Shown here: positions 1 to 8,600 of the stretch, in pieces
Numbering within the stretch: the first letter of the stretch is position 1
How the letters are laid out: every line of letters starts with the position of its first letter
NCBI GenBank assembly: GCA_047975765.1
Contig: JBKEEF010000002.1
Location: forward strand, 302,397-366,396
Length of the DNA stretch: 64,000 nt
Source: JAQWBS01 sp047975765
GTDB lineage: Bacteria; Pseudomonadota; Alphaproteobacteria; RF32; CAG-239
Reading direction: 5' to 3'
Position numbers and translations under genes: made by a program
The notes under the pieces: generated by a model
What the model was told of the DNA's origin: nothing
The model's database searches: none
The model's input: only the letters and a program-made list of their open reading frames with translations

Positions 1-66
1 AAGACGCTATACGAGAGGTTACCACACCCCAAAACGGTAATCGGCCGTTTCGAAGTTATGGTATAA
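1..66 (+). CDS. 3' end of an unidentified protein (partial)
   Basis: A frame is open from the first base and ends at TAA 64-66, giving 21 residues that include LYERLPHPKTVIGRFEVMV. The start lies outside the window and the family is not recognised. The fragment is less AT-rich than the intergenic DNA that follows. It may belong to the same accessory island as the defence-like genes downstream, but it is too short to be certain that it is coding. Confidence 0.3.
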   Translation, partial: KTLYERLPHPKTVIGRFEVMV

Positions 67-238
67 ATAAAAGCGGTGGAAGTCAAAGGGATTTTTGATC
101 TGGTAGCAGAAAAGCTTATATTTTAAAAATCTTTTGCCGTTGGTACGTCTATTTTATTTGGTAAACTCAAAAACATTTATTTGCTACACTGTAACATTGG
201 TATAAATTCAAGCTTTTCAATGAATTAACCTTGCGTTT

Positions 239-262
239 GTTACAGAAGTTACACTTGTTACA
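239..262. repeat. Three phased GTTACA repeats
   Basis: GTTACA occurs at 239-244, 248-253 and 257-262, exactly 9 bp apart, with spacers GAA and CTT. The repeats lie in the gap beyond the 3' end of the ATPase gene. They could be binding sites for a DNA-binding protein; there is no match to a known operator. Confidence 0.35.
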
Positions 263-341
263 CCTTATTTTGTATCTAAAACTTTTTACCACCTATTTAG
301 TAAGGGGTAAGGTCGTAAGTTGTGTTAAAAACCCTAATAGC

Positions 342-2092
342 TTATAAGAAACTATATTGATGATTTCGTTCACGATATATATTCATTTGTTTTATATATC
401 TTGAAAAGGTATTAAAAGCCTCAACATAATCACTGTCGATAAGAAGTTTATTTTTTTGCCCTAAATTTATAGACTTATACTCCTTATTAGGAACGTATCC
501 TTTAAGGGTTTTGGTAGCTAATATGAGCTGTCTGCCCTCAGGAGCATTATCAAATATAAATTCTAAGATCTTCTTTGAATGATCTTGCCCTTGATCTTGT
601 TGCCCTGCGGGCGTATCAATTACAAATGGGGCATATATTACATTGCTTTTATCGGATATGGTTTGCACAAGTGCAAACCTATAGGCAAGAATAATTCTTG
701 AAACATCTTCTCCGCTCTCAGCAAATTCTTTAACATAAATTTTCTTTGTTGTATTTATTTCAGCACGGCTTACATCAAGATCTAATAAATATCTTCTTAA
801 AATCATTCTAAATTTTTCTAACGCCTCTCTACCTTTCTTGTTAATCTCCGACATATCTGCAAAAGCGGAAGAGGTAAGATTTCTTTTAGTATTGATTTCA
901 TTACCTAAAACCTCAAGTTTTGCGTCTAGATCTTTACAAGCTAATTTATGAGATTCGTATGAGATTAAGTCTTTTACAGTATAATTTTGCTTTTTTGAGG
1001 ATAGAACTTCATTAATCTCGTTAAAACGAGCCAGATTACTTTCAAATGTGCCTTTCATTTTTATAATCTGCTTATCTATACCCTCTAGCTCTTTTCCAAG
1101 TAAGTCCAACGCTATGTCACACTCATTCGCATCCTCAAGAAATCTATATTTGTTTTCAAAGCTATTTTCGTGATAGGCTCCGCAGAAAGGACATTCAATA
1201 CTCTCATTTTGCTGTACAAAATTAAAATCTTTTCCAAGCTCCTCTTTGTAATCTTGAAGATTACTTTTATGATTTTCCAAAATGAGCTTTTTACTGTTAA
1301 GGTCGTGTAGCTTTGATTTGTATATATCCTGTCTGTTTGCTAATAGATTGAAGCTTTTTTCTAACTCGCCAAGCTCCTTTAAAAAGCTATCTCTATCTAT
1401 ATTCTCAGCTATATTTGCATTTGAGCTTACCTTTTGCTTAACATCTACTAGAACTTGTCTTTGATTTTCAAGATTTCTTAGCTCTGATTTTAGTAACTGT
1501 TGCTTGTTTCGTGCCTCATAGTAACTATCAGGCTTTATTCCTGTTACATATTCCAAAGGGCTTACATCCCCGCTTTTTAACAGCTTTATATCTTTGAACG
1601 ACTTTGTTAAGAAGTCCTTATTAGACCAACCCAAGTCTTGGTCTATATAGAACGGGTAAAATAAAATATATTCTGAACATTAACGTGTTCTTCTCTACCA
1701 CTATCATAGCTTATCAGTTTAAGCTTATAATCTAATATATTACAGATATATGCTGAAAGAGAGTCATCAGAGAGATACACTTCGCTGAATGCCTTCAGCA
1801 AGTTATCGTTTCTATCAAATATACCAAAAAAACTTCCATCTCTAACTATCTTGTAACTATCATTGTTTACTGATAAATATAAAATACTTTTGACCTCTGC
1901 ATTTTTCCATTCTTTCTTTACTTGAGCTGTTTTACAGCCAATGGAATAAAACAAGCTCCTTATAAAGGTGGTCTTTCCTGCTCGGGAATCTCCCAAAACG
2001 ACATTTATGCCTTTGGTGTCAAATTCAATTATTCTCGCTTTTTTTTCCACTTTTGATAACAGCAATAATTTTTGAAATGTTATGTTTTTCAT
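342..2092 (-). pseudogene. SMC/Rad50-like ABC ATPase of a Lamassu/ABC-3C-type system, frameshifted
   Basis: The N-terminal part (2092-1643) carries Walker A GDSRAGKTTF. The C-terminal part (to 342) has coiled coil, a zinc-hook-like CPFC and a Walker B-like FVIDTPAGQQDQ. The first frame stops just after NIFYFTRSI. The next frame, read upstream of 1634, gives PFYIDQDLGW, which continues the protein. One extra T in the TTTTATTTT run near 1655 would join them into about 580 aa. The ATG at 2092 has AAGGAAG 8 nt upstream. In such systems the ATPase senses foreign DNA and controls the nuclease. It is either broken, phase-variable or affected by a sequencing indel. Confidence 0.7.
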
Positions 2093-2186
2093 AGTTTTTC
2101 TTCCTTGCAATTCTAACTATCCGTCTGTATTCCTCGTGGTTTAACTCTTTATATTTATCACAAGATGCTATAACTTCCTTTTTCAT
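2025..2186 (-). CDS. Small 53-aa protein between nuclease and ATPase (candidate)
   Basis: The start ATG overlaps the stop of the upstream frame (TAATG), which suggests translational coupling, and GGGG lies 9 nt upstream. The basic helical product (HEEYRRIVRIARKK in the middle) overlaps the ATPase start by 68 nt in another frame. Three-component ABC systems often have a small middle protein between nuclease and ATPase, and this is the only candidate here. It could also be a chance frame or a fragment. Confidence 0.35.
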   Translation of the reverse strand: MKKEVIASCDKYKELNHEEYRRIVRIARKKNYEKHNISKIIAVIKSGKKSENN

Positions 2187-2530
2187 TATGATATCCCCAA
2201 AAATAATTCGTATAAAATACCCGCTTTAATAAAGCCATCATCACAAACAATTTTTTTCTCTACCTTAATAAAATCCGCAATACTACCTACACTCTCAATA
2301 ATATCGTCTATATTATTTTTGATCGCATACTCTTTAACAAATTTTGAAATTACCAAAGCAGATAAGTTAGAAGAGTCATATAGCTTTTTGCTCTCATAAT
2401 CATCCCAATTAGTTTTTATAGTTTTTATTTCACTATAGGGAGTATTCTTGATCTTAAGATCTTGTAGGCAATTATCCCAATTTGCTTTTTTTGTATGACT
2501 TTCTGATACATAATTTACAAACTCTTTCAT
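2186..2530 (-). CDS. Probable C-terminal part of the DUF4297 nuclease (114 aa, separate frame)
   Basis: This helical 114-residue product has no recognised domain of its own. Its ATG overlaps the stop of the nuclease frame, and the join is a run of eight A. With nine A, or a -1 slip on the run, the nuclease would read straight into this frame and give about 352 aa, a more usual length for DUF4297 proteins than 238. The alternative is a separate middle component. It is followed by the 53-aa frame and the ATPase on the same strand. Confidence 0.5.
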   Translation of the reverse strand: MKEFVNYVSESHTKKANWDNCLQDLKIKNTPYSEIKTIKTNWDDYESKKLYDSSNLSALVISKFVKEYAIKNNIDDIIESVGSIADFIKVEKKIVCDDGFIKAGILYELFLGIS

Positions 2531-3243
2531 TTTTTTTCTTTAAATATCTCTACACTCTCTTTATTTTTTTCCGTGTATTCCCTAGCTTTTTTACTCAATT
2601 CGCTTAAAAACATATCAAAAAGACTGCTTGTATCTATCCCTTTTGGTATATATTTACTTATAAATTCAGAGAATATCCCCTTTAAATGCGTTCTACTGCC
2701 TTCCAAACTCAAATCAGTATATTCAAAATATAATTTTTCTGCCTTATCTAATTTTATATTAGATTTCTTTTCCAAGTTATCCTTTAGTTTTTTGAAATCT
2801 TCATCTTTAATCTTGGATATATGCATAGAAACATTTACACAATCGGAGTTATGAAATTCACATTGCATATTAGATACAAATGTTAATTTTCTGATATTAT
2901 TAGGGAAGTTCTCTTTGTGGTGCAATAATTTTCCGACTATGCTTTCTTTTGAGGTATTATCATCTTTATTTTTTTTTACTTCTGTCAGTTTAGATATTGT
3001 CCACTCATTACCCCTCTTACCCTTAACCTGATAGAAATCTAAATTTTGGGGGTTATCCTCATCATCGATAAAGCAGACGTCATCGTGAAATTCGGGAACG
3101 ACTAAAAAGTTTTCTTCTTTGTCATAATTATCAATCGCAAGCTTTAAGCTCCAATTAACTTGAAACTCAATCCTAGACCCCGTTCTAGCTCCCGCATTTT
3201 CAGGTTCGGGTGCGGTCAGTAATACTTGCCATAGCTCTGTCAT
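2527..3243 (-). CDS. DUF4297/Cap4-like dsDNA nuclease (LmuA-like)
   Basis: The N-terminus GARTGSRIEFQVNWSL, then EFHDDVCFID and the catalytic-type DFYQVKGK (residues about 70-77) match the PD-(D/E)XK nuclease domain shared by Cap4 and Lamassu LmuA. These proteins cut DNA when an SMC-like partner detects invading phage or plasmid DNA, and such a partner is encoded just downstream. The 238-aa product ends at A8-TGA, and its C-terminal half probably continues in the next frame. Upstream is non-coding DNA, so this is the first gene of the operon. The domain call is fairly sure; activity is uncertain because of the shift. Confidence 0.7.
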   Translation of the reverse strand: MTELWQVLLTAPEPENAGARTGSRIEFQVNWSLKLAIDNYDKEENFLVVPEFHDDVCFIDDEDNPQNLDFYQVKGKRGNEWTISKLTEVKKNKDDNTSKESIVGKLLHHKENFPNNIRKLTFVSNMQCEFHNSDCVNVSMHISKIKDEDFKKLKDNLEKKSNIKLDKAEKLYFEYTDLSLEGSRTHLKGIFSEFISKYIPKGIDTSSLFDMFLSELSKKAREYTEKNKESVEIFKEKK

Positions 3244-3381
3244 ACTTTTTCTTTATGTAATTATAATCGCTGATACTAATATAAGCTTTCAAATAAATCA
3301 ACAAATAATACAATCTACCGTTGACTTAATTTGGCTGTAAAGTACGAACAATGGTGGTATATATTTTAATACTGTGCATAG

Positions 3382-3439
3382 CAAGTTACACACAAGGGCT
3401 TACGGGTCTTTGGGTGACCCCGCCCTTATGCATAACTTG
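3382..3439. repeat. Nested inverted repeat, 7+6+5 bp
   Basis: Three nested arms pair exactly: CAAGTTA 3382-3388 with TAACTTG 3433-3439, AAGGGC 3394-3399 with GCCCTT 3422-3427, and GGGTC 3404-3408 with GACCC 3416-3420, with a 7-nt apical loop. No T-run follows, so it is not an ordinary terminator. A structured RNA, a protein site or a mobile-element end are all possible. Confidence 0.6.
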
Positions 3440-3621
3440 TTTACTGTAATCATTCTTTTAGTTCTAACCTTCTCTTGTGGTAGATATGAAGATTAGGAAC
3501 AGATACGGAATTAAGAGGCTTTCAGCACTAATCCGCTGTGTTTAATAAATAAGGCGATGTCGATAACATTATCGTAAAAAGCATTCCAATCAGATTTCAT
3601 CTTGTGTGCCAATAAAACAAA

Positions 3622-3646
3622 AATGCGTCTTTGGACGCTTTTTTTT
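3622..3646 (+). terminator. Terminator-like hairpin
   Basis: GCGTC 3625-3629 pairs with GACGC 3634-3638 and eight T follow. No gene ends just upstream on this strand, so it may close a non-coding transcript from the block at 3244-3620. Confidence 0.5.
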
Positions 3647-3848
3647 GTTTTAAATACCCAAGAAGGGTGAGAAGCCACAATGGGTTCGAGTAGCAAAAAC
3701 AGCTGTGGCTGGTTTGAAGCTCGACACCGAACAAAGTGAGGTGGTCTTGAAGCGGATAGCCGAAAGATGCGGTATGCGTAAGCGCCCGCACACCCCTCTC
3801 GGAATAAAAGATAATAAGAAATAGAAATTCTCTTAAGTCATTTAAAAA

Positions 3849-3878
3849 AATAAAAGCGACCTTTCAGTCGCTTTTATT
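3849..3878 (-). terminator. Terminator of the 33-aa gene
   Basis: A 12-bp stem (AATAAAAGCGAC and its complement) with a 6-nt loop; a T-run follows on the minus strand, just downstream of the small gene. Confidence 0.8.
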
Positions 3879-3892
3879 TGCAATTCTAAAAA

Positions 3893-3994
3893 TTATTTTT
3901 TAGCAGCAGGTTTTTTGCTAGAAGCAGGAGCTGCAGTTTTAGTTGCAGGAGCTGATTTGGAAGTGCTAGGTTTTGTATTTTTTGCGTTTGCCAT
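3893..3994 (-). CDS. 33-aa Ala/Lys/Pro-rich basic peptide
   Basis: The ATG at 3994 is preceded by AAAAGGA and the frame ends at a strong terminator, so this short gene is well supported. The product, beginning MANAKNTKPSTSK, is made of Ala, Lys, Pro, Ser and Thr, with no hydrophobic core. It resembles the tails of histone H1-like nucleoid proteins. No family is recognised; nucleic-acid binding is a guess from its charge. Confidence 0.7.
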   Translation of the reverse strand: MANAKNTKPSTSKSAPATKTAAPASSKKPAAKK

Positions 3995-4097
3995 CTTAAA
4001 ATATCCTTTTATAAACATTGTTTAATTAAAAAGGAGCTCTTGTGTTTGACTAAAATTACTTCGACGTAAAATTTCAGCTAATAACATAATCAAGAAC

Positions 4098-4144
4098 AGG
4101 AAGTTCCTTATATTCATTGTGACAAGAGGAGTCGCGAACTTCCT
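4098..4144 (-). repeat. Stem-loop upstream of the 33-aa gene
   Basis: AGGAAGTTC (4098-4106) and GAACTTCCT (4136-4144) form a perfect 9-bp stem with a 29-nt loop. It lies in the 319-base gap 3995-4313, in the likely 5' region of the 33-aa gene. Apart from this and the terminator at 4251, nothing else is seen in that gap. Confidence 0.4.
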
Positions 4145-4250
4145 TTTGCTTATATTTATTTAAGCAAAAATATTTTAAAATTAAAGAGGAATATATATAA
4201 AAAAATGAAAATTCTTTTGCATAGATTAGATTTGTTCAGATTTAAAAAAA

Positions 4251-4283
4251 ACAGCCTGTTGATATTTTTTTTCAGCAGGCTGT
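4251..4283 (-). terminator. Terminator of the DUF805 gene
   Basis: A 12-bp stem (ACAGCCTGTTGA with its partner, one G-U pair) and a T-run on the minus strand, directly after the DUF805 gene. Confidence 0.8.
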
Positions 4284-4313
4284 AAGTTTTATAATTAAAC
4301 AGATTTGAGTTTT

Positions 4314-4916
4314 TTATCTTTGTCCGTAACCTGTTGAATATGAATATTTTTGTTGCATAGATACTTTGTATCCAGCATAAACACCAGAAATGAACAAAAA
4401 CCCTATAATTGTTGCTGTAATGATATATGTATAGATGAAGCTTGCAGCTTTTTTATCTTCATCTTCAGTTGTTTCAATTTTTCCATATTTATTATCTTCT
4501 TCGCAACCTTTGTAGCAAGTTAAAACGAAAATATAAACTGTCCAGCCAATGAAAGCTACAAAGCCTAGAATGTAAAGTGATCTCACGAGAGGTGATACAC
4601 TTGTAACGAAACTAATTGGATTAGAGATAAAGAATAGAATTGTAAAAATAATTAAAAATGAAAAAAGATAAAGAGGTAAGAGGTAGAATCCGCTTTTATT
4701 CACATCATGAAGTCTTCTAATTGTAATTGCAAGTGAAGGCAAAAGAGAAAGAACTGCATAAGCTCCACCAAATTGTGGGAATGAAGAAAAAGAAATTGTT
4801 ACAAAAAGATTGATAAGGATAAAGGACCAATAGTCGAATCTATTTGTTCTACCTTCAAAAATTGCAAAATTTTTGAAAGCATCAAAGTATGAGGAAAGCA
4901 TGTTTTTGTTTGTCAT
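4314..4916 (-). CDS. DUF805 family inner-membrane protein
   Basis: The 200-aa product has the DUF805 signature: an N-terminal FEGRTNRFDYWSF, a central IRRLHDVNKSGFYLL and four hydrophobic segments. A fifth hydrophobic segment lies near residues 160-185, with a Tyr-rich tail after it. Members are small inner-membrane proteins of unknown biochemical role. It lies 24 nt downstream of apt on the same strand and ends at its own terminator, so it may share the purine-salvage transcript. The family call is secure; the function is not known. Confidence 0.85.
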   Translation of the reverse strand: MTNKNMLSSYFDAFKNFAIFEGRTNRFDYWSFILINLFVTISFSSFPQFGGAYAVLSLLPSLAITIRRLHDVNKSGFYLLPLYLFSFLIIFTILFFISNPISFVTSVSPLVRSLYILGFVAFIGWTVYIFVLTCYKGCEEDNKYGKIETTEDEDKKAASFIYTYIITATIIGFLFISGVYAGYKVSMQQKYSYSTGYGQR

Positions 4917-4940
4917 GAGATATCTCCGTTTTGTGGTTAA

Positions 4941-5480
4941 TTAGTATTTAAGCATAGAAAAGATGTCAACATCTTGAGGAAGCTTATCTTTTCCTTTTAG
5001 TCCGACGAGTTCAATCATAAAAGCAAAGGAGAGGGTTTCAGCCCCAAGCTTTTGAACAAGTTTATAAGCCGCTTCTGCGGTTCCGCCTGTGGCGAGTAAG
5101 TCGTCGACAAGGGCAACTTTTTTGCCTTTTTCTATGGCATCTTTGTGAATTTCAATTGTATCTGTTCCATATTCTAGGTCATAGGAAACTTTTTCCACTT
5201 CAGCAGGAAGTTTTCCAGGTTTTCTAATGGGAATAAAGCCAGCTCCAATTTTATAGGCAATTGTTGGTGCAAAGATAAAACCACGAGATTCCAAACCAAT
5301 AACATAATCAATATCTTTGTCTTTTAATTTTTCGACAAACCAATCAATTGTTAGGGCTAAAATTTCAGGCTTTTTAAGAGCTGTTGTAATGTCTTTGAAA
5401 AGAATTCCTTCTTTAGGAAAATCTTTTACATCTCTGATTTCTTTTTTTACTTGCTCAATGATTTCTTGTTCATTTTTCAT
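4941..5480 (-). CDS. apt: Adenine phosphoribosyltransferase
   Basis: Joins adenine and PRPP to make AMP in the cytoplasm. The 179-aa length is typical. It shows the N-terminal DFPKEGILFKDIT, the adenine-pocket GLESRGFIFAP and the PRPP loop VALVDDLLATGGTAEAA (about residues 120-136). It starts 2 nt after the stop of the nucleosidase gene, so the two are cotranscribed. The nucleosidase releases adenine and Apt recycles it. Confidence 0.95.
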   Translation of the reverse strand: MKNEQEIIEQVKKEIRDVKDFPKEGILFKDITTALKKPEILALTIDWFVEKLKDKDIDYVIGLESRGFIFAPTIAYKIGAGFIPIRKPGKLPAEVEKVSYDLEYGTDTIEIHKDAIEKGKKVALVDDLLATGGTAEAAYKLVQKLGAETLSFAFMIELVGLKGKDKLPQDVDIFSMLKY

Positions 5481-5481
5481 T

Positions 5482-6072
5482 TTATTTTTCCAAGAATTTA
5501 TCTAAATAGTCATACATTGTTTCAGAAGATCCTTTAACTTCTTTTTTCCAGTCGTCATGGCCTGTTTCATCTAAACCGTCAGTAATATATTTGATAGAGA
5601 TAAAGTCAACATCTTCAAACTTGCAAACTCTTGCTAAGGCATATGCTTCCATATCAACAACATCGATTCGTTCATCAAATTTTTCTGTTGTAACAAAGCT
5701 GTCTCCTGTGCCACAGATTCCTGTTTCTAAATCTGAAATCAGTTTTTTATGTTCTAAGATAAGTGGAAAAATATCGCTAGGAGTTGCGCCTTTTTCATAG
5801 CCAAAACCTGTGCAATCCATATCTCTTTGTATAAACTTGTGGCAATAAATCAAGCTACCTTTATGATATTTTTTGCTACCAGCACTTCCCATATTGATAA
5901 CAATCTTTGGGGTTTTGTTCTGAAGTTTAAGTTCGGTTAGTTTTTTTGATAGGAAATAAGATGCATTAACTTTTCCAACATTGCAGATGAGTAGCTTTTC
6001 TTTTAAATTTCTAAAGTCATCGTTTAATTCATCGGGGTGTGCAACAACAATGAGGCAGTCTTGTAATTTCAT
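5482..6072 (-). CDS. MTA/SAH-type nucleosidase (phosphorylase superfamily)
   Basis: The VVAHPDEL start, the INMGSAGS strand-loop and the VVDMEAYALARVC motif with the substrate-binding Glu match PNP/UDP-type nucleosidases that release adenine from methylthioadenosine or S-adenosylhomocysteine. The ATG at 6072 is chosen because GAGAG lies 5 nt upstream; the upstream in-frame ATG at 6087 has no such site. It is about 30 residues shorter than E. coli MTAN. The partnership with apt supports an adenine-releasing role, but exact substrate is inferred. Confidence 0.8.
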   Translation of the reverse strand: MKLQDCLIVVAHPDELNDDFRNLKEKLLICNVGKVNASYFLSKKLTELKLQNKTPKIVINMGSAGSKKYHKGSLIYCHKFIQRDMDCTGFGYEKGATPSDIFPLILEHKKLISDLETGICGTGDSFVTTEKFDERIDVVDMEAYALARVCKFEDVDFISIKYITDGLDETGHDDWKKEVKGSSETMYDYLDKFLEK

Positions 6073-6156
6073 TTTTTCTCTCAACATATGATTATTTCTT
6101 AGGAGTATAATACAATTTGTGAGAATCTTGTCAAAGTTTTTAATTCATTTAAAGGT

Positions 6157-6188
6157 AAAAAAGACCGGCTAAAAAGCCGGTCTTTTTT
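6157..6188 (-). terminator. Terminator of the 48-aa lipoprotein gene
   Basis: A 14-bp stem around GACCGGCT/AGCCGGTC with a 4-nt loop, flanked by A- and T-runs so that it could work both ways. Confidence 0.85.
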
Positions 6189-6197
6189 ATAAAATCA

Positions 6198-6344
6198 TTA
6201 TTTTCCGCAAGGAGCAACGATTTCAGCAAGTGAAATACCCAAAAGGTAATCATTTGTACAAACTTTTTGGCTTCCGATAGAACCTTTAGTACCTGTACAA
6301 GCTGCCAAAGTAACCAAAAGGCCGAGAATAGCTAATTTTTTCAT
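6198..6344 (-). CDS. Small lipoprotein, 48 aa
   Basis: The product starts with a lipoprotein signal (MKKLAILGLLVTLAAC) in which LAAC is a good lipobox with Cys16 to be lipidated. The mature part is only 33 residues with two further Cys, at positions 29 and 46. An AAGGAA ribosome site precedes the ATG and a strong terminator follows. It resembles the tiny outer-membrane lipoproteins many proteobacteria carry next to core genes; no specific family is recognised. Confidence 0.75.
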   Translation of the reverse strand: MKKLAILGLLVTLAACTGTKGSIGSQKVCTNDYLLGISLAEIVAPCGK

Positions 6345-6515
6345 TATTAAATTCCTTTTTATAGTTGTGAGACAAGCCCATAAAGGGCTTGAATATAAGT
6401 AATATTATAGAGTTTACACTCATAATCACTAATTTGTGCTAACTAATGATTTAGCTGACCCTAACAAAACTTGAAAAAGAATTCTATTATGACTTTAGTT
6501 AGGTATTGAATAAAA

Positions 6516-8501
6516 TTATATATCCAGATCGTTAACGAATTTTGCTTTTTCAATAATAAAGTTAAAACGAGGTTCAGGGTTTTTACCCATAAGCCTGTCT
6601 ACCATTCTTCTTGTTTCAAACGCATATTCACGACTTTCTTCAGTCATATTGTTTGGGATAAGAACTTTGAGCAAGGTACGACGCTTCTTGTCCATTGTTG
6701 TTTCTTTGAGTTGCATTGCACTCATTTCACCTAAACCTTTAAAGCGAGAAATTTCTGGCTTACTGTTGCCTTTAAATTCTTTGGCTAAGATTCTATCTTT
6801 ATCTTCATCATCAATGGCATAGAAAATTTTACTACCATTAGCAACCTTATAAAGAGGAGGGGTTGCAATATAGAGATGTCCACCTTCAATAAGTTTTGGC
6901 ATTTGTTGATAGAAGAATGTCATCAGAAGAGAAGCGATAAGTGCGCCATCTACGTGCGCATCGGTCATGATAATTACTTTTTCATAACGTAAATTATCTT
7001 CTTTGAAATTATCTTTCGTGCCACAGCCTAAGGCTTCAACCAAATCTTTGATTTCTTGATTTTGAAGAATCTTTTCCAAAGATGCACTCGCAACGTTTAA
7101 GATTTTTCCTTTCAACGGAAGAATTGCTTGAGTTACACGGTCACGTCCTTGTTTTGCTGAACCGCCAGCCGAGTCGCCCTCAACAATAAAAATTTCAGTG
7201 TCGTGAGGTTCGTTTTGTGAGCAATCTGCCAGTTTTCCAGGAAGTCTAAGCCTTTTTGTTGGTGTCTTACGATTTTGAACTTTTTCTTCTTTCTTTTTCT
7301 TTCTAGCTTCAGCACGTTCAATCACATATTCAATGAGTGCATTCGCATTTTCCATATCGGAAGTGAGCCAGTGGTCAAAAGAGTCTTTAATTGCTTGTTC
7401 AACTAGACGAGTCGCTTTCGCTGAAGTGAGTTTGTCTTTTGTTTGTCCTTGAAATTGTGGGTCACGAATGAAAAGAGAAAGAATGATTGCAGAATCGCTC
7501 AAAAAATCTTCTGCCGTAATTTGAGCAGCTTTCTTGATGTTTGCCATTTCGCCATATTCTTTTAGCCCGCGAAGTAGAGCCGTTTTAAACCCAAGCTCGT
7601 GCGTTCCGCCTTGTGGTGTAATGACTGTATTACAGTAAGAATAAGTGAAACCATTTTCATCTAATGGCCAAGTAATTGCCCATTCAACTTTTCCTTCGTC
7701 ATTCGCAAGATCAGATTCACCAAAGAAAACATTGCGATTGATTGTTTCTTTTTGACCAATTTGATAATCTAAAAAGTCTTTTAGTCCATTAGGAAAATGA
7801 AGTTCTGCTTCAAGTGGTGTTAAATCATTTTCAGAAATAACTTCAGAAGCACATTTCCAAAAGATTTTAATTCCTTTAAATAGAAAAGCTTTTGAACGAG
7901 ACATACGATAAATTTTGCTTGGGATAAGCTTAGAACCTTCTCCAAAAATTTCTTCGTCAGGATGGAACGTAATAGATGTTCCTTTGCGAGTCGTATTACT
8001 TATAAATTCCAATTCTCCTTGAGGAACGCCTTTGCTATAAACTTGACGATAGAGTTTCTTTTCTCTCGCAATTTCCACAACAAGCTTATCAGAAAGAGCG
8101 TTAACAACAGAAAGCCCAACCCCGTGGAGACCACCTGATACTTTATATGCATTTCCACCAAATTTTCCACCAGAGTGAAGTGTTGTTAAAATGACTTCTA
8201 AAGCAGATTTATTAGGATATTTTGGGTGAGGATCAATTGGAATACCTCGTCCATTGTCAACAATGGTCACGGAGTAGTCGGCATTTAGCATAACATCAAT
8301 ACGGTTCGCATATCCTGCAACAGCTTCATCCATAGAGTTATCCAAAATTTCGGCAACAAGGTGGTGTAGGGCTTGTTCGTCAACACCGCCGATATACATT
8401 CCAGGGCGGTGACGAACAGGCTCTAAGCCTTCCAAAACTTGAATACTTTGTGCTGAATATTCATCGCTGTTAGGAATTGTAATTTCAAATAAATCTGACA
8501 T
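6516..8501 (-). CDS. parE: DNA topoisomerase IV subunit B
   Basis: ATPase subunit of the enzyme that unlinks daughter chromosomes. The GHKL domain shows EILDNSMDEA, VDNGRGIP and GGLHGVGLSVVNALS. The TOPRIM part has FIVEGDSAGGSAKQGRDR and the C-terminal RFKGLGEMSAMQL follows. The length, about 660 aa, and the SDLFEI start fit ParE rather than GyrB. Start 8501 is chosen because GGAGAG lies just upstream; the in-frame ATG at 8534 has no ribosome site. It is divergent from rpsB. Confidence 0.93.
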   Translation of the reverse strand: MSDLFEITIPNSDEYSAQSIQVLEGLEPVRHRPGMYIGGVDEQALHHLVAEILDNSMDEAVAGYANRIDVMLNADYSVTIVDNGRGIPIDPHPKYPNKSALEVILTTLHSGGKFGGNAYKVSGGLHGVGLSVVNALSDKLVVEIAREKKLYRQVYSKGVPQGELEFISNTTRKGTSITFHPDEEIFGEGSKLIPSKIYRMSRSKAFLFKGIKIFWKCASEVISENDLTPLEAELHFPNGLKDFLDYQIGQKETINRNVFFGESDLANDEGKVEWAITWPLDENGFTYSYCNTVITPQGGTHELGFKTALLRGLKEYGEMANIKKAAQITAEDFLSDSAIILSLFIRDPQFQGQTKDKLTSAKATRLVEQAIKDSFDHWLTSDMENANALIEYVIERAEARKKKKEEKVQNRKTPTKRLRLPGKLADCSQNEPHDTEIFIVEGDSAGGSAKQGRDRVTQAILPLKGKILNVASASLEKILQNQEIKDLVEALGCGTKDNFKEDNLRYEKVIIMTDAHVDGALIASLLMTFFYQQMPKLIEGGHLYIATPPLYKVANGSKIFYAIDDEDKDRILAKEFKGNSKPEISRFKGLGEMSAMQLKETTMDKKRRTLLKVLIPNNMTEESREYAFETRRMVDRLMGKNPEPRFNFIIEKAKFVNDLDI

Positions 8502-8600
8502 GTCTCTCCAGTTTGTTAGTTCGTTCTTTTTCATTAAAAAATTATAAGCTGTGATAGTAATATCAAAAATAAAAACAAAAATACAGTATTTTTAAAAAAA

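Larger units (their letters stand above)
3244..3892. other. Non-coding block between defence island and core genes
   Basis: These 649 bases hold no convincing gene. They contain a 58-nt nested inverted repeat (3382-3439), a plus-strand terminator-like hairpin (3622-3646) and a stretch around 3650-3800 visibly richer in GC than its neighbours. Both strands of the last part have short open frames, but none has a good start or ribosome site. The block could be the end of an integrated element or hold a structured RNA. Confidence 0.5.

Noticed and set aside
3382..3439. Integron attC site
   Set aside because: The outer arms read GTTA...TAAC, opposite to the TAAC...GTTA arrangement of attC, and no integrase is nearby.
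3511..3791. Two minus-strand open frames of 61 and 64 codons
   Set aside because: They overlap each other, lack ribosome sites and lie in a hairpin-rich GC stretch. They look like chance frames in non-coding or RNA-coding DNA.
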